Translations under genes and position numbers: made by a program
Assembly (NCBI GenBank): GCA_028279595.1
Contig: JANQNK010000013.1
Span: 1 to 64,000 of the forward strand
DNA from: Thermoplasmatota archaeon
GTDB taxonomy: Archaea; Thermoplasmatota; JAKEGO01
Length of the DNA stretch: 64,000 nt
Direction: 5' to 3'
Part shown: positions 55,871-64,000 of the stretch, in pieces
Layout of the letters: each line of letters begins with the position of its first letter
How positions within the stretch are numbered: position 1 is the first letter of the stretch
Notes under the pieces: generated by a model
What the model was told of the DNA's origin: nothing
Database searches by the model: none
Seen by the model: the letters and a program-made list of their open reading frames with translations, nothing else

Positions 55871-57004
55871 TCAGATCTCGAACTCTTCCTGGGGCATCTC
55901 CTTCTTCTGCTCACCCGCCTCGTAGTCCTTCACGGTCTTCTCCGAGTCCTCGTCGAGCTCCTTGATCTCGAAGTCCTCGTCGTGCTGGACGTGGAGTTCC
56001 TCCACCTTGTCGTCGAAGATGACGCCCTCGGGTTCGAAATCGACGGTATCGTCGGATTCGGTCTTGAACTCCATCTCCTCGTCAGGTTCGAACTCCATCT
56101 CCTCCTCGGTCTCGAACTCCATCTCTTCCTCGGGTTCGAACTCGGTCTCCTCGTCATCAGCCTTGAACTCCATCTCCTTTTCTGGTTCGAATTCCATTTC
56201 GGCACCCTCCGGCTCGAACTCCGTATCCCCCGACTCGAAATCGACCTGGTCGGGGATGATCTCCATCTTCTCGCCCTCCTTTTCCCTCGTCTTCTTGACG
56301 ACCCTCTCAAGGGCCACCGCCGACTGCTTGTAACGAGCATCCTGCTCGGTGATCGTGTGGTGATACTCCGCGGGCCTCTTGTCCGTGGTACCCATGTATA
56401 TCGAGAAATCGAAGGCGTCCGGATCGAGGCATCCCTCGGCCACGGCCGCGACGATGAGCCCGAAGAAGAAGATAGCGATCAGGAGGAACGGTATACCGAA
56501 GGCGATCGGCGGAAAGAAGGACAATACGGTCGGGATGAGGATGGCGCCCGAGGCCAACCGGAACATATGATTGCTCTTGTCGAACTCGTTTATCGCCGTG
56601 TAACTCAATCCCATGATAGCCATTATCAGGATGATGAAGAGGAGGAGTATCAGAAGGCTCCGCGCATAGAATGGGAGGAAGTAGAAGAGGGCTAGGGGGA
56701 CGGTGATCGCGATCAATGCCCCGATCATCATCATGAAGACCGCACCTAGGAACAGGGCCGACCCCTTCCTGCTCACCTGCAGCGAGGTCTCGATGCGTCT
56801 GCCCATACCACCTATCTTGATGTACAAGGGTTCGATGCGCCTCCATATCGGATCGAGGAGCATCTCTATCTTCAACCATACGAAATTGAACCTGATTCGG
56901 ATGGGGGCGAGCTTTGCCCACACTCTCGAGAGAGCCTCCCAGATGGTCAACACGACCTTGGCGAAGAGAACGGCGGTCTTCGTCATGCCATCGGAAGCTC
57001 CCAT
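55871..57004 (-). CDS. Membrane protein with acidic repeat cytoplasmic tail
   Basis: 377 residues. An amphipathic basic N-terminal part (about 1-80) is followed by four predicted membrane helices (about 83-106, 111-131, 149-167, 169-191) and a ~165-residue acidic tail. The tail includes about eight copies of an 8-residue unit like MEFEPEEE (DNA about 56040-56230). No family is recognised. The ATG at 57004 follows GGGGTGGG; TATA TTTTATATAC at 57052-57041 predicts a short leader. It is divergent from the giant helical protein gene. Confidence 0.65.
   Translation of the reverse strand: MGASDGMTKTAVLFAKVVLTIWEALSRVWAKLAPIRIRFNFVWLKIEMLLDPIWRRIEPLYIKIGGMGRRIETSLQVSRKGSALFLGAVFMMMIGALIAITVPLALFYFLPFYARSLLILLLFIILIMAIMGLSYTAINEFDKSNHMFRLASGAILIPTVLSFFPPIAFGIPFLLIAIFFFGLIVAAVAEGCLDPDAFDFSIYMGTTDKRPAEYHHTITEQDARYKQSAVALERVVKKTREKEGEKMEIIPDQVDFESGDTEFEPEGAEMEFEPEKEMEFKADDEETEFEPEEEMEFETEEEMEFEPDEEMEFKTESDDTVDFEPEGVIFDDKVEELHVQHDEDFEIKELDEDSEKTVKDYEAGEQKKEMPQEEFEI
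56040..56230 (-). repeat. Acidic octapeptide repeats
   Basis: About eight tandem units of roughly 24-27 bp encode variants of (M)EFEPEEE / EFKTES, regular in DNA and protein. Confidence 0.7.
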
Positions 57005-57458
57005 CACGACCCACCCCGAGTTTCATGGGGATTGCCCTCAGTATATAAAACGATTGCCCAATGGTCATCTGATGGACGGTTTTCCGGTAATGGGAATGAC
57101 CGCTCCACCGCCGATGAATTATCTGTTTCTCAAGGAAGGTAGGATCAGTGAACGCCCGGAATTTTAATCAGAAAAAACCGACGGATCCGTCGACTCACTT
57201 TATTCCGCTTTTTTTCCAGAACCTGCTAGCCCGGAAACCGGAAAATCGTCCTGCCAAAATGAAATTTTTTTCCCGCAGGCCGCAGGAAAACAACAGGCAC
57301 TGGCTATCAGAAAAACAGTTGAGTTTCTCAGTTTTCATCCCGTGGATATATCCTGTGATGACCGAAATAAAAACCTCGAAAATCCGATGATTATCACCTT
57401 CGGTTTTTTGGTGTTTTCCCAGTTATCTTTAAATATCATCCAGACAATCTGCCGTAGG
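57005..57458. other. 454-bp divergent intergenic region
   Basis: No gene is supported. It holds the TATA box of the minus-strand membrane-protein gene (57041-57052), a perfect 14-bp palindrome CGACGGATCCGTCG (57179-57192), two T-tracts (57209-57216 and about 57264-57271), generally A+T-rich sequence, and the TATA box TTTAAATAT (57428-57436) of the plus-strand giant gene. Confidence 0.6.
57428..57436 (+). promoter_or_regulatory. TATA box of the giant helical-repeat gene
   Basis: TTTAAATAT is centred 27 bp before the in-frame GTG at 57459, indicating leaderless initiation there. Confidence 0.6.
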
Positions 57459-60400
57459 GTGGTCGGAATCGTCGACAAACGGCGGATGGCGGTAGAACGG
57501 ATAACCTATTCGAGGGATCTCATACAGGGATTCCAGAAGAAGGGTGTTGTGTTACCGTCATCGCTCAAGCTCCTCAAGGAGGCTGACGAGGAGCTGTCGT
57601 CGCGGCATTTTGAGAAGGCTATCGAATTGGCGAAGAGTTCGCAGGATGACGCCAAGGCGATCTATCGGGACCACCTCCGTTCCGAGGACCTCAAGAAGAA
57701 GATCAAGAACATCCGGAAGAGCGCTCCGACCGATGTATCGGACACGATCGATGCCTCCATGGACGAGTACGGCAAGCACCTTAAGGCGGGCAAGTACAAG
57801 GAGTTCAACAGGGAGGCCGAGGACCTCATCCGTCAGCTCAAGTCCGGAGCGGACGCGGGCGTCAAGAAGCGCCCCGCGATCAAGAGGAAGAAGAGCGTGA
57901 CCCGCGAGGATGCGGCTTCCTACCTGCAGGCCATCGCGCTCGAGACCCTCGAAGCGCAGAAGTCCGGACTTCCGACATCGGACATCGAGGAGATGCTCCG
58001 GGATTCACGGGACCTGATCGAGGGCGGTTTCTTCCGAGAATCGATGAACACGGGCAAGGAGGCCATGGCCCGGATCGACGAGCTCCGCAAGCAGCACGAG
58101 GAGTACGTCCATCAGGTGGCCGCAGCGACCGAGGCGATACAGTCGCTCAAGGCCCAGGGACTGAAGACCGGAAGCCTCGAGAAGCTGCTTGCCAAGGCGA
58201 GGAAGGCCCTTGACGGAGTGAACTACCCCCAGATGACCGAGCACCTCAACCGGCTCTACGAGAAGATGGAGGACTCGAAGGACCATCACGGGGAGTCGCT
58301 CGAGATCATCGCATCCACCGAGACGCTCATCAAGGAGGCGGGACAGGCGGGCGCATCGCTCGGCTTCGCCACCTCCCTGCTGGAGGAGGCCAAACAGCTG
58401 GCCGACAAGGGCGACTACGCCCAGGCAAAGAAGATCGGCAAGGAGGCCCACGACGAGGCCGTCAAGTCGATACAGATATCACTGGAGAAGATCAAGCGTG
58501 AGGAGGCGGACGTAAATCAGATCAAGACCCTCATGGACGAGGCCCGCGAGGCGATCGCCGAGACCACGCAGTACGTACCCATCCCCGCCGCGGGCGAGAT
58601 GCTCGAGAAGGCGGAGGACCTTCTGAAGGACCACGACTCCATAGACGAGGCGAGAAGGCTCGCCACGGACGCGAAGGCGATGGCCCTGGAGACGAAGAAG
58701 CAGTACATCGAGACCACCGAGAAGGTCCAGGAGGCGAACAAGATCCTGTCGAGGCTTCGGGAGGCGGGTCTGCGACCCCAGTCGCAACAGGACATGCTCG
58801 TGCAGGCCCTGGGCGCCATAGACGAGAACAATTACCTCGAGGCACTCAGGCTCTCGAAGAAGGTCCTGAAGGACCTCAGCGCGATGGACAACGAGCGGAT
58901 GAACGCCGAGGAGTCCCTGAAGAAGGCCCGCGGAATGGTCAACGACGTCGTGGGTATCCTCGAGACCGAGGAGATCGACGAGATGAACTCGACCCTCGAC
59001 AGGGCCGACTCATCCGCTGCCAACGGTTCGTTCAAGGAGGCCTCCACCGCGGCCGGAAAGGTCATCGAGAAGCTCGAGGACATGGTCTCGACCAATCGGG
59101 ACGAGTTCATCAAGGCCAAGGAGAAGCTCTCCGAGGTGAAGATGGCGGTTCAGCTCCTCAAGAAGGAGGGCGTCGTAACCGACCAGCTCACCGAGATACT
59201 TGCCTCTGCCGAGGACGAGCTCCGCGGCAAGGAGTTCAAGAAGGCAATGGATGCCCTCGGGATACTAGACGAGCTCATCTCGGCCCTGAGGGACGCCTAT
59301 GACAGGTCCAAGACGATGCTCACGGCCGTGCAGATGGTCCTTGACGGGATGAAGGAACGCGGCCTCGATGTCACAAGGTTCGAGGAGACCTACAAGCAGG
59401 CCAAGGAACTCTTCGACAAGGGAGATTACGAGTCTGCCTTCGGGATCGCCGAAGGAATACAGAAGGAGAGCATGCCCGACCTCGCGAGCTATGAGACGAT
59501 CGAGGACGCAAGCGCCTACATCGCAGAGATCAGGCGCAACATGCACATGATCCGGGAGGGTCTTCCCGAGGTCGTCGACGTCGAGGAGAAGCTCGGGATC
59601 TCTGGGATCTTCAAGGAGTACTACAGGCGCCTGCTCTACAGTGTGATAGACGGCGCGCTGCGCGACGTCGAGAGGGCTGACGGACTCATCGCCGAGGGCA
59701 AGACCGGCGAGGCGAAGGACCTCGCTGAAAAGGCCATGAAGATGTCGGAGAACGTCGGCGCCCGCTACCGCGACGCGCTCGAGTTCCTCTATCAGGCGAA
59801 GACGATCATAAACGAGGTCGAGGGCCCGGAGCTCTCGAAGCTCGAATCCATATACAAGCAGGCGAAGGCCGCGATGGAACAGGCCGACTACGACAGGACC
59901 ATGCGCCTGTCCGAGGACGTCGTGAAGAGAGCCGAACCGCTCATCGAGAAGTTCGGGTCCTCCGTCAAGCCGCTTGACGGTTCCGATGTGGCCATCAAGC
60001 CGCTGGACGCGGACGGGGACATCCCCGTCGCAACACCGGTCCCGGAAGAGTCCCCTGACGAGGACGCGAGGGCAACGGTCGACTCGTCCTGGGCAATACT
60101 CAGGGAGTTCGAGAAGATCGGACTGGACATCAGGGAGGAGAAGGAGCTCATGCAGGCCGCCGAGGACGCTGTCCAGGCAGGTCAATACATCGAGGCCATG
60201 AACCTCTCTGAGCAGGCCAAGCTATCGGTCGTCCTGAAGGGCGAGACCCTGCTCAGCTCCGAGGCCGAGGCGGATCCCGAGGCCACGGTCGCCCGAGACA
60301 CGCTCGACAAGTGTCAGGTGCTGGTCGAACACATGGCCGAGAACGAGATCACCCACAAGTCGGTCGACCTGCTGATGTCACGTGGCGAGGAGGCCTTCGA

Positions 60401-61040
60401 CGAGGGCCGGTTCTCCGCCGCCATCACTTTCGCCGAGGAGGCCATCAACAAGGCCGACCGGGTCATCGAGGACTGGCAGAAGGCCGAGTTCCTCCTCAAG
60501 ATCGCGGACGAGGAGTCCTCGAAGTCCGACAAGGACGTATCAACCCTCATGCAGAGCGCGGTCACGGAGTTCGAGTCACGGAACTTCAGGTACGCCATGC
60601 GGCTGACCGAGCGGATATTCGACATGCTCGGCACACCGTCGGAAAGGTACGAGTTCTCGCCCACCCCCGTTCCCGGAACGGGATCGCCAAGGCCGGCTCC
60701 CGCCGAGGCCGAGACGGAGGTCGCTCCTGCGCCCGCGCCCGAACCGGAACCTGTGCCGGCACCGGAACCCGAACCGGTCGCCGAGGAGCCCGCAGAGGAC
60801 TTCGAGAAGGACTGGGACTCCTTCGAGAGCGAGGGCGGGACCGAGTGGATGGACGGAGAACCGGCCGAGGAGCCCGCACCGGAGCCGGAGCCAGTTCCGG
60901 AGCCCGAACCGGAACCGCTGCCAGTGGCCAAGACGGCACCCGTCGGAGAGGACGGCGTCAGCAAGGAGGAGTGGATGGAGGAACAGAAGGACGTCACCGA
61001 CACCCTCATGCGGCTCAAGCAGATGTACCTGAACAAGTGA
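57459..61040 (+). CDS. Giant alpha-helical repeat protein
   Basis: 1193 residues from the leaderless GTG; ATG at 57486 is the alternative. Almost wholly helical and charged, with about 15 copies of a helical-hairpin motif of the form LLxxAxxxLxxGxYxxAxxLA, spaced mostly 64-75 residues (for example LLEEAKQLADKGDYAQAKKIG, near 58371, and LMQAAEDAVQAGQYIEAMNLS, near 60144). The period is about twice that of TPRs. After the repeats comes a Pro/Glu/Ala-rich linker (60700-60930) and a conserved-looking end, EEWMEEQKDVTDTLMRLKQM. No signal peptide. Two copies of the same motif form the cytoplasmic tail of the 1341-residue receptor-like protein. Scaffold or cytoskeletal-like role is inference. Confidence 0.65.
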   Translation: MVGIVDKRRMAVERITYSRDLIQGFQKKGVVLPSSLKLLKEADEELSSRHFEKAIELAKSSQDDAKAIYRDHLRSEDLKKKIKNIRKSAPTDVSDTIDASMDEYGKHLKAGKYKEFNREAEDLIRQLKSGADAGVKKRPAIKRKKSVTREDAASYLQAIALETLEAQKSGLPTSDIEEMLRDSRDLIEGGFFRESMNTGKEAMARIDELRKQHEEYVHQVAAATEAIQSLKAQGLKTGSLEKLLAKARKALDGVNYPQMTEHLNRLYEKMEDSKDHHGESLEIIASTETLIKEAGQAGASLGFATSLLEEAKQLADKGDYAQAKKIGKEAHDEAVKSIQISLEKIKREEADVNQIKTLMDEAREAIAETTQYVPIPAAGEMLEKAEDLLKDHDSIDEARRLATDAKAMALETKKQYIETTEKVQEANKILSRLREAGLRPQSQQDMLVQALGAIDENNYLEALRLSKKVLKDLSAMDNERMNAEESLKKARGMVNDVVGILETEEIDEMNSTLDRADSSAANGSFKEASTAAGKVIEKLEDMVSTNRDEFIKAKEKLSEVKMAVQLLKKEGVVTDQLTEILASAEDELRGKEFKKAMDALGILDELISALRDAYDRSKTMLTAVQMVLDGMKERGLDVTRFEETYKQAKELFDKGDYESAFGIAEGIQKESMPDLASYETIEDASAYIAEIRRNMHMIREGLPEVVDVEEKLGISGIFKEYYRRLLYSVIDGALRDVERADGLIAEGKTGEAKDLAEKAMKMSENVGARYRDALEFLYQAKTIINEVEGPELSKLESIYKQAKAAMEQADYDRTMRLSEDVVKRAEPLIEKFGSSVKPLDGSDVAIKPLDADGDIPVATPVPEESPDEDARATVDSSWAILREFEKIGLDIREEKELMQAAEDAVQAGQYIEAMNLSEQAKLSVVLKGETLLSSEAEADPEATVARDTLDKCQVLVEHMAENEITHKSVDLLMSRGEEAFDEGRFSAAITFAEEAINKADRVIEDWQKAEFLLKIADEESSKSDKDVSTLMQSAVTEFESRNFRYAMRLTERIFDMLGTPSERYEFSPTPVPGTGSPRPAPAEAETEVAPAPAPEPEPVPAPEPEPVAEEPAEDFEKDWDSFESEGGTEWMDGEPAEEPAPEPEPVPEPEPEPLPVAKTAPVGEDGVSKEEWMEEQKDVTDTLMRLKQMYLNK
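60700..60930 (+). repeat. Pro-Glu/Ala-rich linker repeats
   Basis: Low-complexity PAPEPEPVPEPEP-type sequence in two blocks separated by an acidic Trp-containing spacer (DFEKDWDSFESEGG), encoded by repeated GAACCGGAACC-like units. Confidence 0.7.
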
Positions 61041-61100
61041 GCCCGATCCCTACCTTAAAACGAATTCTTAGCGAGGTCCAGTGAGTTTTACGCGTCCGCC

Positions 61101-62963
61101 TCAGTCCTCGGAATGGTCGTTCTTGCTGTCGGGCGCACCGATACCGTCCCTGACCTTCACGACGATCCCCTTCCCGAACCGCGGAAGCTCCTCCCCGGTC
61201 AGAATGGTCCGTCCGACGGCCATAACCTCGTCGTTGCAATTGACGACGATGGTCTCCTCCATCACACCAAGTCCCGGGTCGGCGTCGATGACGAACTGGG
61301 CGAACACGTTCCTTCCGAGCCGATTGTTCTCCGCGGAATCGTCGTTTACTATGACCCGCATCGTCGGAGCCTCCGTACCGGCCTGGATACGCCGTGCACC
61401 CGCGACCTTCAGGCTGAAGAACCCGTCGTTCCGCATCGACAGCACGTGGTCGCCGTCGGCGTGAACGGTCCTGATCCTTCCCGTCTTGCTGGACGTGACT
61501 ATCGACAGCCTGCCTGCGAGGACGAGGTCCGCGATCACGGGTCCGAACTGATATGCGGCTACGGTCCTCACGCGCCTCTCGTCAGGGTCCTCGATGGGGT
61601 CCCCCCTCTCTATCGTCACCGACCTGTCCACGGCCTTCCGCCAGAGGGACATCTCTCCGGACGTGTGCACCAGGCCAGCCGGATAGATCTGGTCCAGCGA
61701 ATCCGGTATGAACCCGATCGGGTGATGGAAGATGACACGGTCCCTCTCCTGCTGGTTGTCGAAGGGACTCCCCTCCTTGAGCTGGACCACTGACCAGTCG
61801 CCCTTCAGGACGACCCTCTCCTTGAGCCGTTTCCGGTACCTGACGAAGGCGGGCCTCTGGACATCCACCAGGTTCGTGACGAACTCGCTGGTCCTCGATA
61901 GCGGTTCGAACCTCTCCATCTTGTCAGACCATTCGAGCAGATGCCTGTAGGCGGCGTAGAGGTCCGGATGGCACGACGTCCTCATGGCCACGAACTCCCA
62001 GAGACTGCCCTCCGCGATCGCCTGGTGGATGGCCTTGATCTCCTGGAACGACGTCCAGAGGTTGTGTCGCGCAAGGGCCTCCTGCCTCACATCGGGCTTC
62101 TGCTGCATAAGTTCCTTGGGGGTGTACCTGCTGCAGGTCTCGCACGAGCAGGGGAAGGCTGACAGTTCCTTGAGATGCCTTGTCCCCCACGGGAACATTA
62201 TCCTGTCGTCGATGGCGTACTTCGCATACGCCGATGAATCGAAGAGGTCCATTCCCATGAGTGTCGCGAGCCCGAACACCATGGGATGTCCGGCGCCGAA
62301 CAGATGTGTCGGCCTCTCCGGAGGGAGGTTGAGCACCGAGGACATCACGACGTCCACGAGCTCGACGTACCTGTAGTCCTCCATCAGCGGGACGACCCCG
62401 CCGATCGGATGGACCTGGAGGTCCATGTCGCGGTAGGCCCTAGCACACCTGGCCCTCTGGTCGGGGAAGATGGATCCCTGGACGGGCGCTGCGATGGCAC
62501 GCCCCTTGCGCCCCTTCGCCGCCTCGCCGGCCCTCTTGACGGTCTCGTCGACCATCGAAATGACTTCCTTCCTCTCCGTGTCGGGCTCGGTGAAGAGGTC
62601 GAGGATCGTCGAGATGTCCGAACCGATCTTCGCCTGGAACCTCATTATATCCTTGGGCTTCACATCGACATGGCCGTAGACGTGGGCCTGGAACGTCCCG
62701 GAATCTGTCATGATCGGGCCGTCGAAGTTGAGGACCGTGTGGAGCCCGTGCTTCTCGAACGCCTTCCTGTGACGCGCCGATCTGAGGATTATGTAAGCGT
62801 TGGTGATGAGGCCGTCGGCTCCCATCTTCTTGAAGTCCTCTGGCTTGATGATGAGCTTCAGCGGGTTGACCACGGGCAGCAGCGTCGGCGTGTTGAGCAC
62901 GCCGTGCTCGGTGTGGAATGTGCCAAGCCTGGCCAGGCCGTCCCGCTTCTTTATCTCGAACAT
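61101..62963 (-). CDS. tgtA: Archaeosine tRNA-guanine transglycosylase with C-terminal PUA region
   Basis: 620 residues. It exchanges guanine-15 of tRNA for preQ0, the first step to archaeosine. Seen: GPIMTDSGTFQAHVYG (active-site Asp, about 82-97), PVQGSIFPDQR, HPIGGVVPLMEDYRY, FGAGHPMVFGLATLMGMDLFDSSAYAKYA with the nucleophile-Asp block (about 222-250), zinc ligands C272, C274, C277 and H300 (PCSCETCSRY), then the C1/C2 region and a PUA domain at about 530-605 (RVIVNDDSAENNRLGRN...VGRTILTGEEL). The ATG at 62963 is 27 bp from the TATA box, so the longer open frame to 63044 is not used. Confidence 0.93.
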   Translation of the reverse strand: MFEIKKRDGLARLGTFHTEHGVLNTPTLLPVVNPLKLIIKPEDFKKMGADGLITNAYIILRSARHRKAFEKHGLHTVLNFDGPIMTDSGTFQAHVYGHVDVKPKDIMRFQAKIGSDISTILDLFTEPDTERKEVISMVDETVKRAGEAAKGRKGRAIAAPVQGSIFPDQRARCARAYRDMDLQVHPIGGVVPLMEDYRYVELVDVVMSSVLNLPPERPTHLFGAGHPMVFGLATLMGMDLFDSSAYAKYAIDDRIMFPWGTRHLKELSAFPCSCETCSRYTPKELMQQKPDVRQEALARHNLWTSFQEIKAIHQAIAEGSLWEFVAMRTSCHPDLYAAYRHLLEWSDKMERFEPLSRTSEFVTNLVDVQRPAFVRYRKRLKERVVLKGDWSVVQLKEGSPFDNQQERDRVIFHHPIGFIPDSLDQIYPAGLVHTSGEMSLWRKAVDRSVTIERGDPIEDPDERRVRTVAAYQFGPVIADLVLAGRLSIVTSSKTGRIRTVHADGDHVLSMRNDGFFSLKVAGARRIQAGTEAPTMRVIVNDDSAENNRLGRNVFAQFVIDADPGLGVMEETIVVNCNDEVMAVGRTILTGEELPRFGKGIVVKVRDGIGAPDSKNDHSED

Positions 62964-62985
62964 CGGACGTGGATTGACCTGCCTG

Positions 62986-62993
62986 TATAAATA
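62986..62993 (-). promoter_or_regulatory. TATA box of tgtA (leaderless)
   Basis: TATTTATA on the minus strand is centred about 27 bp before the ATG at 62963. Confidence 0.65.
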
Positions 62994-63168
62994 AGGGAAC
63001 GGCGGGGACCTGCCCGATACCCATCCCGGAGCCATCCTCCCCAAGCCGACCGAATGATATGCGAACGGTCCACGGACCCGCTCGATCCAGGGACGGTCAA
63101 AGGATCGACGCGTCTCGCTGGCGTCGATGTGATGGGTCGGGTTGTATTTTCACTCCGCTCCCCGGAAA

Positions 63169-63201
63169 GGTTAAAATGGACGGTCGGCCTATCACCGACC
63201 G
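63169..63201 (+). promoter_or_regulatory. TATA box and palindrome directly before scpB
   Basis: GTTAAAATG (about 63170-63178) is centred 27 bp from the ATG. A perfect inverted repeat CGGTCGG (63181-63187) N7 CCGACCG (63195-63201) fills the space between TATA box and start codon, a position where a bound repressor would block initiation. Confidence 0.55.
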
Positions 63202-64000
63202 ATGTCAGGCGTCACCGTTGCGAAGTACATAATCGAGGCGGCGCTCTTCTCGGCAGGCAAGTCCATAACGGTCGAGGAGCTGAGCGAAGCCACAGGACTG
63301 GACAGGCGGACCGTTCGCAAGGCCGCCAAGGAGCTCATCGATGAGTATTCCGGCAGGGACACCTCCCTGGTGGTGACGAAGACCGCCACCGGGTTCGCCC
63401 TCGAGGTCAGGGCGAAGTACGCCAGGTACACGATGAAGCTGGCCGAACAGGAGATCCCGAGGATGGCCCTGAAGACCCTCGCCATCATAGCGTTCCACCA
63501 GCCGATCAAGCAGAGCAAGCTCAAGATGATGATAGGCGGCCGAGCCTACGAGGACGTCAAGGTCCTCCGGGAGATGGGATTGATAACCGTCAAACCGGAC
63601 GGGCGGTCCTTCAGGCTCGAGACGTCAGGAAGATTCCCCGATTACTTCGGGATCGACCCCGATCCCGCCGAGATCAAGAAACACCTCGCCGACCTCGTCG
63701 GTGTCACCCTACAGGTCGTTCCCGAGGGGGACGATGAGGAGGATGAGGCCGCGGAGGCCGAGGAAGAGGCCGCAGAAGCCGAGGACGGAACGGCCGGGGC
63801 TGCTGACGAGAAGGCCGCCGAACAGGAGGTCCAGGACGGAGAACCAGCGGAACCGGTGGTCGACGGGCCTGTTGACGAGCCCGAGGCCATTGTAGAGGGA
63901 CCGGAAGACGAACCCGGGGATGAGCCAGACGATGAGGGGCCCGATGACCTACCCGATGAGGAACCGGCGGACGACCTTGACGACGAGGACGCCAAGTACG
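63202..64000 (+). CDS. scpB: Segregation and condensation protein B (3' end outside window)
   Basis: 266 residues visible. ScpB consists of two winged-helix domains: about 1-85 (YIIEAALFSAGKSITVEELSEATGLD split) and about 86-165 (RMALKTLAIIAFHQPIKQSKL, GGRAYEDVKVLREMGLI, GRFPDYFGID). It acts with ScpA as kleisin partner of SMC in chromosome organisation. After about residue 175 comes an acidic, Glu/Asp/Pro/Ala-rich tail still open at the window edge, longer than in usual ScpB. Start is leaderless by TATA spacing. Confidence 0.88.
   Translation, partial: MSGVTVAKYIIEAALFSAGKSITVEELSEATGLDRRTVRKAAKELIDEYSGRDTSLVVTKTATGFALEVRAKYARYTMKLAEQEIPRMALKTLAIIAFHQPIKQSKLKMMIGGRAYEDVKVLREMGLITVKPDGRSFRLETSGRFPDYFGIDPDPAEIKKHLADLVGVTLQVVPEGDDEEDEAAEAEEEAAEAEDGTAGAADEKAAEQEVQDGEPAEPVVDGPVDEPEAIVEGPEDEPGDEPDDEGPDDLPDEEPADDLDDEDAKY

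Noticed and set aside
57342..57458. Longer N-terminus for the giant helical protein
   Set aside because: The TATA box at 57428-57436 lies inside this stretch, so transcription starts after it.

Overview
The window is almost certainly archaeal. It carries an archaeosine-type tRNA-guanine transglycosylase, an archaeal-type SRP (7S) RNA gene, a probable KEOPS Pcc1 subunit, many TATA boxes about 27 bp upstream of start codons (leaderless transcripts) and Shine-Dalgarno sites of the GGAGGTGATC type. GC content is fairly high (by eye around 60%). The many extracellular beta-helix proteins, some fused to winged-helix or helical cytoplasmic domains, and the central metabolism suggest a Thermoplasmatota-like heterotrophic archaeon; this placement is inference.

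Layout. 1-7259: 3' part of a giant RTX-like, Asp-rich surface protein with odd poly-Asp/poly-Trp tracts. 7264-28010: a surface-protein region with five right-handed beta-helix (NosD/PbH1-like) proteins of different topology. One is fused through a membrane segment to two winged-helix domains, two are small C-terminally anchored proteins, and two are giants with Ig-like repeats and cytoplasmic tails. Small genes are interspersed (GIY-YIG-like, SLOG/LOG-like, TfoX_N, PhzF, a 50-residue Cys protein). 28085-29983: an OFA-type MFS transporter with an inserted extracytoplasmic domain. 30176-33064: a YedE-TusA-cysteine desulfurase-DUF3343 operon of the kind linked to selenium/sulfur handling. 33274-36093: a tandem pair of secreted beta-propeller-like paralogues. 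36198-48755: mostly metabolic genes: flavin-binding protein, peptidase T, 5-oxoprolinase/hydantoinase, fumarate reductase/succinate dehydrogenase A and B without membrane anchors, a C_GCAxxG_C_C redox protein, an EamA transporter, a VOC protein, Pcc1, SRP RNA and an M18 aminopeptidase. 48861-55699: a tight five-gene redox operon, NuoE-NuoF-NuoG-like plus both Nfn subunits. 55871-61040: a membrane protein with an acidic repeat tail and, divergently, a giant alpha-helical repeat protein. 61101-64000: TgtA and ScpB (cut by the window edge).

How the genes fit together. Peptidases (PepT, M18), 5-oxoprolinase and an electron-handling operon fit peptide or amino-acid fermentation, with fumarate reduction and NADH/NADPH/ferredoxin balancing; this is inference. 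The most notable candidates are the NuoEFG-NfnSL operon, the beta-helix/winged-helix transmembrane regulator, a roughly 65-residue helical repeat shared by a giant protein and the cytoplasmic tail of a beta-helix receptor, and two genes that appear to start at CTG.
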